From Actinomycetes bacterium (GTDB lineage Bacteria; Actinomycetota; Acidimicrobiia; Acidimicrobiales; RAAP-2), in assembly GCA_021849435.1 (NCBI GenBank), contig JAJZSX010000091.1, positions 1 to 8,500 on the forward strand: 8,500 bases of DNA, written 5' to 3'. The notes under the pieces are model-generated. The model searched no databases, was not told the DNA's origin, and saw only the letters and a program-made list of their open reading frames with translations. Both the position numbers and the translations under genes were made by a program. Of this stretch, positions 1 through 4,710 are shown piece after piece; positions within the stretch are counted from its first letter, which is position 1, and every line of letters starts with the position of its first letter.

Positions 1-447
1 CATCTCTGGCAGCGTCATGGCCATTATCTCGAAGGCCTCGTAGAAGGGGTTACCGACGTAGGCGTGCACGGGTTCATCGACCACACTCTCTCGATAGCTG
101 ATTTCAATTTGAACTCTGTCAGGTTGGAATGTTGAGCCGCTGATTCGCACGTCATCAAAATCGAGGCTTCGAGCGCTGTCTGTCGCTGGCTCTCGTGGGT
201 CGAATCGCACTATCTCGCCAACGCTGGCCTCTCGGATTGCTCGGATGACTTCGTCAGCGTCGAGCTTGTGTCGTGCGGGAGCATGACGAGTTGAGTCGGC
301 ATCCGAACTGAATCGGAGGAACCCATGGACGTGACGCAGAACAAATCCGCCCTTGAACACGAGCGCCCTCGGGAATGTCGCTGAGAGATGTCCGACGAGT
401 GTGAGGAGAGCGAAATCTCGCGTTGCCACTTCTCTACTACCTGGCAT
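1..447 (-). CDS. abiEii: AbiEii-family nucleotidyltransferase toxin (partial, C-terminus outside window)
   Basis: This is the N-terminal 149 residues of a type IV toxin, read on the minus strand and running off the left edge. Translation from ATG at 447 shows K-G-G at residues 32-34, then R-F-S-S-D-A-D at about 45-51, the hallmark of the AbiEii/DUF1814 nucleotidyltransferase fold (GG, then S-x-D-x-D carrying metal-binding D49 and D51). A V-Q-I-E-I strand near 112-116 sits where the family carries a third acidic residue (E115). Members of this family act in the cytoplasm as nucleotidyltransferase toxins; some modify tRNA 3' ends. The antitoxin gene ends at 453, five bases upstream, so the two form one transcript. 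The Shine-Dalgarno is weak (GCTAAGCGAAATG), which suggests coupling to antitoxin translation. The same frame is open further upstream, but I found no ATG, GTG or TTG there in the nearest 90 bases. Family call fairly sure; the target is unknown. Confidence 0.85.
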   Translation of the reverse strand, partial: MPGSREVATRDFALLTLVGHLSATFPRALVFKGGFVLRHVHGFLRFSSDADSTRHAPARHKLDADEVIRAIREASVGEIVRFDPREPATDSARSLDFDDVRISGSTFQPDRVQIEISYRESVVDEPVHAYVGNPFYEAFEIMAMTLPEM

Positions 448-452
448 TTCGC

Positions 453-1298
453 TTAGCAGATCGTCCAGCTGGTAGGCGCTTTCCCAAGAACGGATCGGTC
501 CGCTCTTTTTGAGCCCACTGTTTCCGGCACCGTAATGGCGTTCACAATTACTCGCCACGTGGAGTCGAGGGATCCGTCGGTACGTCCTCCGCGTCGCAGG
601 AGCGTCGGCGTCCTGCTCTTTCCAATCAGCTCGCGGAATGGTGCGGCGGCGTCCGACCCAAAGAGCCGATCTACTAAGAGACCGACGCGGCGCGCTGCGG
701 CATTTGATTGAAAACGGCGCGCGGTGACGAAAAGACGCCCGAGGAATTCCGGATCGCGCTCTCCTAAGAGGCTTAACGCCGTCAGTACTTGTGAGAACGA
801 GACGCCGTAACGAGTACTGGCCAGAGCATCTACAATTACGCGCTCGGGAGTCGCATAGTGAGGATGTCCCTTGCCTCCCCATATGTTCTTCTTGTCCGTT
901 GGGAAGAAGTTGGCTCGCTCGCCCCGATACATGATTGGAGTCACTCGAGATGGTGCCAACACGGCGACAGAAAAGAAATGCTGGTCGGTGAGATTGTGGT
1001 ATTCGAGCGCTCTTCCTCCGGTAATGAGGTAGGGCTGTGGAGCGACAACGTCGATAAGTTGGACGAGGCCTACGTTGATTCGGCCAGTGGTATCTGGCAA
1101 TATGAGGAGATCTCTTCGGACCGCCGTGACCCGGCCAGCTTGCTCAAGTCTCCAGATGGCATCTTTCGTGCGGGAGCGACTGCCAGTGTACTGGTCCGCT
1201 ATATCTAGATCCTGGGTTGGCGTGGCTATACCCGGCCGTCCAGCTAAGGTGGCGGCTCGGTGCAACTCGATAAGAACCCGATCTTCGATTGATGGCAT
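453..1298 (-). CDS. abiEi: AbiEi-family antitoxin / transcriptional regulator (type IV TA)
   Basis: The 281-residue product is the antitoxin of the AbiE pair. Members of this family counter the toxin without binding it directly and repress their own operon. An N-terminal winged-helix region (about residues 30-70, ending in an R-R-D-L-L-I-L-P wing) is followed by the typical core: Y-L-I-T-G-G-R-A-L at 90-98, a Y-H-N-L-T-D-Q segment, A-P-S-R at 115-118 and A-T-P-E-R-V-I-V-D-A-L at 149-159. The longest open frame begins at a TTG at 1334, but that TTG lies inside the -35 box of a strong promoter. ATG 1298 is preferred because it falls where the transcript should begin (TACAAT, six bases, ATG). 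That implies a leaderless mRNA with no Shine-Dalgarno. The gene is followed after five bases by the toxin. Base composition is lower in GC than in the genes to the right, consistent with transfer. Confidence 0.85.
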   Translation of the reverse strand: MPSIEDRVLIELHRAATLAGRPGIATPTQDLDIADQYTGSRSRTKDAIWRLEQAGRVTAVRRDLLILPDTTGRINVGLVQLIDVVAPQPYLITGGRALEYHNLTDQHFFSVAVLAPSRVTPIMYRGERANFFPTDKKNIWGGKGHPHYATPERVIVDALASTRYGVSFSQVLTALSLLGERDPEFLGRLFVTARRFQSNAAARRVGLLVDRLFGSDAAAPFRELIGKSRTPTLLRRGGRTDGSLDSTWRVIVNAITVPETVGSKRADRSVLGKAPTSWTIC

Positions 1299-1304
1299 GT
1301 ACGT

Positions 1305-1334
1305 ATTGTAACGAGATAATTGGTGATTAGTCAA
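1305..1334 (-). promoter_or_regulatory. abiE promoter, leaderless type
   Basis: Minus-strand -35 TTGACT (1329-1334), an 18-base spacer and -10 TACAAT (1305-1310) form a near-consensus vegetative promoter. The -10 box is six bases from ATG 1298, so initiation would fall on or next to the start codon. A second, weaker candidate lies just upstream: TTGATA (1356-1361), 16 bases, GATAAT (1334-1339). Its start point would give a leader of about 30 bases containing part of the operator. Confidence 0.7.
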
Positions 1335-1339
1335 TTATC
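1315..1339. promoter_or_regulatory. inverted-repeat operator for abiE autoregulation
   Basis: GATAATTG (1315-1322) and CAATTATC (1332-1339) are perfect 8-base inverted arms separated by nine bases. The repeat covers the -35 box and half the spacer of the abiE promoter, and also the -10 box of the upstream candidate promoter. AbiEi proteins characterised so far repress by binding inverted repeats near their promoter, so this is the natural candidate site. That AbiEi binds here is inferred. Confidence 0.6.
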
Positions 1340-1496
1340 CTGTAGATTTGTGTACTATCAAGAATAGGCACAACTTCCCTTATGGATTTGAAGGTCGTCA
1401 CAATGTTCCCATCCGAGTTTGATGTTCCGCGGCGCAATCCGCTCGGGCTTGTCGGCAAGGCCGCTTGTTCCGATCGTCAAATCCCGACGGGTCTGT

Positions 1497-1730
1497 TCAC
1501 AAGATCGTCTGGGGAATCGTCTGCTCGACCCCCAATCGCAACTCAAACTCATCGCCCTCGGTCCCTCGAAATTGAATAGTGGCTTGACCTTGAAACGAGC
1601 CAGGGTCTAGCCAACTGTCGAGCCACGAATTCAAACGTGAGAGGACTTCTGTGGACGTTGGTGGACATTCCACTCCATCCAGCCAGTAAATTTGGACGTT
1701 GAGAGACGCCACTGGACGTTCTGGAAACAC
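1497..1730 (-). CDS. doubtful small ORF or gene remnant
   Basis: An open minus-strand frame ends at TGA 1497-1499. Its last 70 or so residues read like a small acidic protein (N-V-Q-I-Y-W-L-D-G-V near the start, then two W-L-D repeats, then E-G-D-E-F-E-L-R-L-G-V). The frame extends upstream to an ATG at 1829, but that would overlap the start of the plus-strand gene at 1780, so GTG 1730 or GTG 1712 is more likely. Neither has a convincing ribosome binding site, and codon third positions show only a mild GC bias. No family recognised. It may be a decayed gene or chance. Confidence 0.2.
   Translation of the reverse strand: MFPERPVASLNVQIYWLDGVECPPTSTEVLSRLNSWLDSWLDPGSFQGQATIQFRGTEGDEFELRLGVEQTIPQTIL
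1652..1720 (+). repeat. four phased TGGACGTT-like boxes
   Basis: TGGACGTT occurs exactly at 1652-1659, 1693-1700 and 1713-1720, with a one-mismatch copy TGGACATT at 1662-1669. All lie on the same strand. Start-to-start distances are 10, 31 and 20 bases, close to whole turns of the helix, so the boxes would face the same side of the DNA. The array ends 60 bases before the gene at 1780, where activator or repressor sites would be expected. The role is inferred. Confidence 0.45.
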
Positions 1731-1779
1731 TCCCAAGATGCCCAGCGAGTCCGCGGCGGACGCCCACAGGAGAGCCCAG

Positions 1780-2442
1780 ATGAGCGTCATCAGATGGTTC
1801 CCCGAGAAGTATGAGTCCGCGTTCGACATCGAGCTGCCGATCGGGGCTTCTGAGACGAAGGACGAGAGGGCCTGGTACCGGCTTCACGCGGACGATGAGA
1901 TTGCCGTATCGGCACGCAGTTGGGGTGATGACGTCCCTGAAGGGATGGTGGTCGTCACTGTTGGTCGTGGCGGACGTGGTGAGCGTGGCCAGAACCTCAA
2001 TTCAAGTCGCGACATCCTGGTTTCTAGCGACGACTACGCAAACCCGGAGTCACGTCAGCCGCTCGGCAAACACCATGGCTCGTTCATTGTTGATCCAAGC
2101 AAGAACTATGTCGACGTCACCCCACCGCCTAAGCCGCCGCAACCTCCCCTGCCTCGCTATCGCGAAATCAACACGTCGCATCTTGGTGTTGATGCACGCT
2201 TTCGAGCTGAACGAGATCTAAGGAGGGTGTACAACTTCGAAAATGCCCCCAGTCGTACACTTCGCGAAATCGTTGAAAGTGGTGGCGTCACCGGTAAGTC
2301 ATCGATGATCGTGGCGCGCGGACGACGGATGTATTACCTACGCCACGCCGTGGAGGCCGAGGGGCAGCCACCAACCGAGTCCCCATACGCGCTTGAGGTC
2401 TCGAAGGCCACGTGGGACGCCATCGGCGCCCCCAGCAGCTAG
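1780..2442 (+). CDS. protein of unknown function with proline-rich hinge
   Basis: I do not recognise a family in this 220-residue product. ATG 1780 was chosen because AGGAG (1768-1772) sits seven bases upstream. In-frame starts at 1699 (TTG) and 1738 (ATG) lack such a site. The protein falls into two parts: a mixed, acidic N-terminal region (residues 1-110) with a hydrophobic strand G-M-V-V-V-T-V-G followed by a glycine/arginine turn (about 55-69), and a basic C-terminal part (about 128-220) rich in R-x-x-R pairs. They are joined by a proline stretch at 115-125. No signal peptide or membrane segment is visible, so it is probably cytoplasmic. GC-rich third positions support a real gene. It lies 57 bases upstream of the first tagged gene on the same strand and may be cotranscribed. 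Confidence 0.7.
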   Translation: MSVIRWFPEKYESAFDIELPIGASETKDERAWYRLHADDEIAVSARSWGDDVPEGMVVVTVGRGGRGERGQNLNSSRDILVSSDDYANPESRQPLGKHHGSFIVDPSKNYVDVTPPPKPPQPPLPRYREINTSHLGVDARFRAERDLRRVYNFENAPSRTLREIVESGGVTGKSSMIVARGRRMYYLRHAVEAEGQPPTESPYALEVSKATWDAIGAPSS

Positions 2443-2499
2443 AGACCACTCCGTGAAGGACTTTGGTGATGACACCAGATTTCTCCCATCTAAGAAGAT

Positions 2500-2949
2500 A
2501 TGGACATCAACGTGAATCGTCAGCCAAGGGGCCAGGCAACAGGCGGCCAGTTCTCTCCGGACGCGAATCCTGAGTGCACGCTTCAACTCGGCGCGGATGC
2601 CATCGAGGACGTGAAACTAGGCGACGCCGAACCTGTGTTGTCGGTCGGTCAGGTGCTGAAGTACGGCGCCAAGGTGGTCAAGTGGGTGGAACGCATCTAC
2701 GAGGACAATGTCGTCGTCCAAGTGTGGCATCACGAATGGGGAGACGGCGATACCGACTGCGAGGGATGGGAGCCACGCACGATCGCACAGATTCTTCGTG
2801 GGCGGGACGTGCCCACGGTGACGATGGAGGACCTTCGCGATCTACTCGATGACGCTGACTTTCTTCAGGTGGCGATTCGCCCTGACATCTCCGACGAGCA
2901 GCTACTCGAGGCGATCAACTTGTACGCGCGACCGACGACGACCCGATGA
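2500..2949 (+). CDS. small protein with N-terminal TGGQF tag (tag protein 1)
   Basis: This 149-residue protein has no recognised enzymatic domain. Residues 6-30 carry a conserved-looking basic/glycine tag (R-Q-P-R-G, then T-G-G-Q-F-S-P-D, then N-P-E) that recurs in the next gene with 16 of 25 positions identical. I recall such R-x-P-x-G-x-x-T-G-G-Q-F-A beginnings on many unannotated actinobacterial proteins, often in mobile DNA. After a linker comes a predicted beta-rich section (about 45-90, with W-V-E-R-I-Y-E-D-N-V-V-V-Q-V-W) and an acidic helical tail (about 107-143). ATG 2500 is the only start upstream of the tag; its ribosome binding site is weak. The stop overlaps the next start in ATGA (2946-2949), so translation is probably coupled. 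Function unknown. Confidence 0.7.
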   Translation: MDINVNRQPRGQATGGQFSPDANPECTLQLGADAIEDVKLGDAEPVLSVGQVLKYGAKVVKWVERIYEDNVVVQVWHHEWGDGDTDCEGWEPRTIAQILRGRDVPTVTMEDLRDLLDDADFLQVAIRPDISDEQLLEAINLYARPTTTR

Positions 2950-3251
2950 TCCAGCGACGCCAACCCAAGGGCACCGAAACGGGCGGCCAGTTTGCCCCGG
3001 ACGTCAATCCCGAATCGACGGTGGTGCTCGATCAAGATCCTGGCGCAAAGGCTTCGACCCACAGGCCACTCACAGTGCAGAAGATCGCCTCCCTACTGCA
3101 GCCAGGGACCGTCATCGAATGCGTCGAGAACACGCACATCCCCAACACGGCTGGTGCGATCATCAAGATTATGAAGTCTGGCGCTAGGTCCTTCGAGGGA
3201 GGTGTGCTCGACCGCGGCGGCCGAAGGAATCTAGATGTAATGACCACGTAG
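2946..3251 (+). CDS. small protein with N-terminal TGGQF tag (tag protein 2), 3' end cut by IS481 element
   Basis: The second tagged protein begins at ATG 2946, overlapping the stop of tag protein 1. Residues 4-28 repeat the tag (R-Q-P-K-G, T-G-G-Q-F-A-P-D, N-P-E-S-T). Beyond it lies a different body: L-Q-P-G-T-V-I-E-C-V-E-N-T-H at 51-64 and a strand leading to G-A-R-S-F-E-G at 79-85, suggesting a small beta-barrel. The host part ends at CTAG (3231-3234), where the insertion sequence begins. The last four residues (V-M-T-T) and the stop at 3249-3251 are read from the IS terminal repeat, so the original C-terminus is lost. The 101-residue chimaera may still be made. Function unknown, and whether the truncated form works cannot be judged. 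Confidence 0.65.
   Translation: MIQRRQPKGTETGGQFAPDVNPESTVVLDQDPGAKASTHRPLTVQKIASLLQPGTVIECVENTHIPNTAGAIIKIMKSGARSFEGGVLDRGGRRNLDVMTT
3231..3234. repeat. CTAG target copy, left flank
   Basis: CTAG in the context TCTAGA next to the left IS end. It provides the TAG stop of the transposase. The partner copy is at 4296-4299. Confidence 0.65.
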
Positions 3252-4193
3252 GTCATTGACACGACTGATCGGTGCTTCACCCTTGAGGGCCGAGTGGCCT
3301 CGGTGGTGATTGTAGAGGTGCGGGAAGTCTGCGAAGGCGTCGACGCGTTCAGTCTCGGTTCCGTAGGGACGGACGTAGGCCCACTCTTCGAGCATGGTGC
3401 GGTTGAAGCGTTCGACCTTGCCGTTGGTCTGAGGTCGATAGGGGCGGGTCCAACGGTGCTTGACGTGCTCGCCCAGAGCGTCACGGAAGTCGAAGCTTCG
3501 ATAACACCCACCGTTGTCAGTGAGGACCTCTCTCACCTCGACTCCGTGACCCGCGAACCAGTCCCGGGCGCTCAACCAGAAGGCCGCCGCCGTTGCCTTC
3601 CTCTCGTCGCCCAGAATCTCGGAGTAGGCGAGGCGGCTGTGGTCGTCGACGGCGGAGTGGATGAAGCCGTAACCCACTCGACCGGTCTTGTTCTGCGCCC
3701 GCTGGTTCTTGTGGCCCTCGACTCCGCCCAAGACCTTCCAGCCGCCACCGTCGGGGATGCGACCGAGTTTTTTCACGTCGACGTGGACCAGGTCGCCGGG
3801 TGCATCGCGTTCGTAGCGGCGAATCACGCGACCGGTGGGTCGGTCCATCCACTTCAGACGGTTGAGTCCGAGTCGGGTGAGGACCCGGTGCACCGTCGAG
3901 GGCGCGACGCCCAACCGGTAGCCAATGCGCGCCGGACCGAGCTTCAAGGTGGTGCGCAGTTCGCTGATCTGGGCCTCGATCTCGGATGAGGTCTGGTGCG
4001 GACAGTGCCGGGCGCGACTGGAGCGGTCGATGAGTCCGAGCTCACCCTCTTCGCACCAGCGACGCCACCACTTGTAGGCGGTGGGACGCGAGATGCCCAT
4101 CTCGTGGGCCACGTGGGCGACCGGTCGTCCACCTTCGATCCTCATCACCAACGTGAGTCGGCCAATCGGGGTCAATCGAGCGTTAGCGTGCAT
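3231..4193 (-). CDS. IS481-family DDE transposase
   Basis: The 320-residue transposase cuts and joins the IS ends in the cytoplasm. An N-terminal helix-turn-helix (about residues 22-47, with G-I-S-R-P-T-A-Y-K-W-W) is followed by a second DNA-binding segment (L-G-V-A-P-S-T-V-H-R-V-L) and an rve integrase core. The catalytic acidic residues are D139 (H-V-D-V-K-K-L), D226 (L-T-D-N-G) and E261 (K-V-E-R-F-N-R), the last two about 34 residues apart. The family C-terminus (Y-N-H-H-R-G-H, then R-V-N-D-L-R-G-H-Y) is intact. ATG 4193 is preferred over the longer GTG start at 4253 because AGGAG (4200-4204) lies six bases before it. The stop codon TAG (3233-3231) is not in the element; it comes from the flanking CTAG target. 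No frameshift is seen, so it may be active. Confidence 0.92.
   Translation of the reverse strand: MHANARLTPIGRLTLVMRIEGGRPVAHVAHEMGISRPTAYKWWRRWCEEGELGLIDRSSRARHCPHQTSSEIEAQISELRTTLKLGPARIGYRLGVAPSTVHRVLTRLGLNRLKWMDRPTGRVIRRYERDAPGDLVHVDVKKLGRIPDGGGWKVLGGVEGHKNQRAQNKTGRVGYGFIHSAVDDHSRLAYSEILGDERKATAAAFWLSARDWFAGHGVEVREVLTDNGGCYRSFDFRDALGEHVKHRWTRPYRPQTNGKVERFNRTMLEEWAYVRPYGTETERVDAFADFPHLYNHHRGHSALKGEAPISRVNDLRGHYI
3236..3248 (+). repeat. IS481 left terminal inverted repeat
   Basis: TGTAATGACCACG matches the right end in 12 of 13 positions. It overlaps the codons for the transposase C-terminus and supplies the last codons and stop of the truncated tag protein 2. Confidence 0.75.
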
Positions 4194-4236
4194 TTGAGTC
4201 TCCTGGGAGTTAGTGGTTTCTGAACATCTCCACTCT

Positions 4237-4249
4237 GCCCCCAGGGGGC
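4237..4249. other. GC-rich palindrome in transposase leader
   Basis: GCCCCC-A-GGGGGC is a perfect six-base palindrome with a single central base, 33 bases upstream of the transposase Shine-Dalgarno. As RNA or DNA it could hinder read-through from the XRE promoter, which points into the IS. No U-tract follows, so it is not a standard terminator. Confidence 0.35.
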
Positions 4250-4263
4250 TCACCTAACAGTGC

Positions 4264-4488
4264 CTAACTGTTAACAACGCTCGTGGTCAATACAACTAGG
4301 CGGTGTCCCGTCGCGTGTACGAGTCGTTCGAGTGTCGGGACCGATGGTTCCCTGCGGCCGGACTCGTATGCACTGATCACGCTTTGGGCGACGCTCGCAC
4401 GACGTTCAACATCGGACTGCGACAGCCGGGCGCTGACACGTGCTCGTTTCAGGAGATCTCCGGTTCTGCTGCCCTCCGGCTTCGCCAT
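4264..4488 (-). CDS. XRE-family helix-turn-helix regulator, 3' end cut by IS481 element
   Basis: The 74-residue product carries a complete Cro/C1-type helix-turn-helix: L-S-Q-S-D-V-E-R-R-A-S-V-A at 22-34, then Q-S-V-I-S-A-Y-E-S-G-R-R-E-P-S at 35-49. After it comes the start of the usual third segment (L-E-R-L-V-H-A-T-G-H-R-L, 53-64). Host sequence stops at the CTAG (4296-4299). The final ten residues and TAG stop (4264-4266) are from the IS right end. Such short XRE proteins with a G-H-R-L extension are often antitoxin-like or pair with a downstream gene, but that gene is absent here. ATG 4488 has no Shine-Dalgarno but sits six bases from TAGTGT, fitting a leaderless mRNA. DNA binding may survive; loss of the C-terminus makes the function uncertain. 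Its transcript would run into the transposase gene. Confidence 0.8.
   Translation of the reverse strand: MAKPEGSRTGDLLKRARVSARLSQSDVERRASVAQSVISAYESGRREPSVPTLERLVHATGHRLVVLTTSVVNS
4282..4294 (-). repeat. IS481 right terminal inverted repeat
   Basis: Read inward on the minus strand this is TGTATTGACCACG. It lies within the frame of the truncated XRE gene, whose last ten residues and stop codon come from the element. Confidence 0.75.
4296..4299. repeat. CTAG target copy, right flank
   Basis: CTAG in the context ACTAGG next to the right IS end. The core matches the left copy but the outer bases differ, so the duplication is either only 4 bases or the two flanks come from different insertions. 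Confidence 0.65.
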
Positions 4489-4494
4489 ACGATT

Positions 4495-4500
4495 ACACTA
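4495..4500 (-). promoter_or_regulatory. -10 box of the XRE gene (leaderless type)
   Basis: TAGTGT is six bases upstream of ATG 4488, the same spacing as in the abiE promoter. No clear -35 box was found. An imperfect inverted repeat (AACCGA and TCGGTT) lies upstream at roughly 4525-4550 and could be an operator. Confidence 0.4.
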
Positions 4501-4698
4501 GTACGTATTGTCTATAAGCAGAAACCGAGATTAGAGAAGTTTCGGTTCTTATTGTGTGACTCAAGGTCCACCACGGGGTCGGCCGTCCCCTTCGTGCGCC
4601 GCATTGGGAACTGAGGCCCGCTGCGCGCTGTCGCCGCCGGCACGTTTTTCTGGCGCGTGGCGGCATCGGCCGCAACCGTTCCGTCTGAGGGACGACCC

Positions 4699-4704
4699 TA
4701 CGCT
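4699..4704 (+). promoter_or_regulatory. -10 box of the membrane protein gene (leaderless type)
   Basis: TACGCT lies six bases before GTG 4711, so the transcript would begin at or next to the start codon. The -35 region is not convincing. Confidence 0.35.
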
Positions 4705-4710
4705 TGGTGT

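Larger units (their letters stand above)
1340..1779. other. intergenic stretch, mostly without genes
   Basis: These 440 bases separate the abiE promoter from the plus-strand accessory genes. They contain the upstream abiE promoter candidate (to 1361), the doubtful minus-strand ORF and the cluster of TGGACGTT boxes at 1652-1720. Short open frames on both strands between 1358 and 1610 overlap one another, lack ribosome binding sites and have unnatural composition. No RNA gene or terminator was recognised. Confidence 0.5.
3236..4294 (-). mobile_element. IS481-family insertion sequence, about 1.06 kb
   Basis: The left end reads TGTAATGACCACG (3236-3248). The right end, read inward on the minus strand, is TGTATTGACCACG (4294-4282), 12 of 13 bases identical, with further scattered identity beyond. 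Each end abuts CTAG (3231-3234 and 4296-4299, each one base outside). IS481 of Bordetella is known to insert at NCTAGN, so this fits the family. The 1059-base length is typical. Inside is one intact transposase gene on the minus strand. Near the left end lies a perfect 7-5-7 palindrome (AATGACC, ACGTA, GGTCATT; 3239-3257). Near the right end lies a second one (TAACAGT, GCCTA, ACTGTTA; 4255-4273). The element separates tag protein 2 from the XRE gene and has truncated both. Confidence 0.85.
4489..4710. other. divergent intergenic region at composition change
   Basis: These 220 bases separate the XRE gene (leftward) from the membrane protein gene (rightward). The left third is AT-rich and continues the accessory region; the rest is GC-rich like the core genes. 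A near-palindrome GGGG-TCGGCCGT-CCCC lies at 4575-4590. No RNA gene was recognised. The longer in-frame GTG at 4657 for the membrane protein falls inside this stretch. Confidence 0.45.

Noticed and set aside
858..1208. Plus-strand frame inside abiEi
   Set aside because: Antisense to a recognised AbiEi core, with no ribosome binding site.
1299..1334. TTG 1334 start for the antitoxin, adding 12 residues
   Set aside because: The codon forms part of the -35 box of a near-consensus promoter whose transcript would begin downstream of it.
3294..3989. Long plus-strand frame opposite the transposase
   Set aside because: It mirrors the transposase gene, which has all catalytic motifs; the antisense frame is a by-product of GC-rich codons.
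4255..4276. TGTTAACAG (minus strand from 4276) or TGTTAGG (from 4259) as the right end of the IS
   Set aside because: Both begin with TGT, but neither matches the left end beyond a few bases nor abuts CTAG. TGTATTGACCACG from 4294 matches 12 of 13 and abuts CTAG.
1299..4511. The same 11-mer GTACGTATTGT upstream of abiEi (1299-1309) and the XRE gene (4501-4511)
   Set aside because: In a window this long several shared 11-mers are expected by chance, and the copies sit at different distances from the two starts, so it is not evidence of a shared operator.
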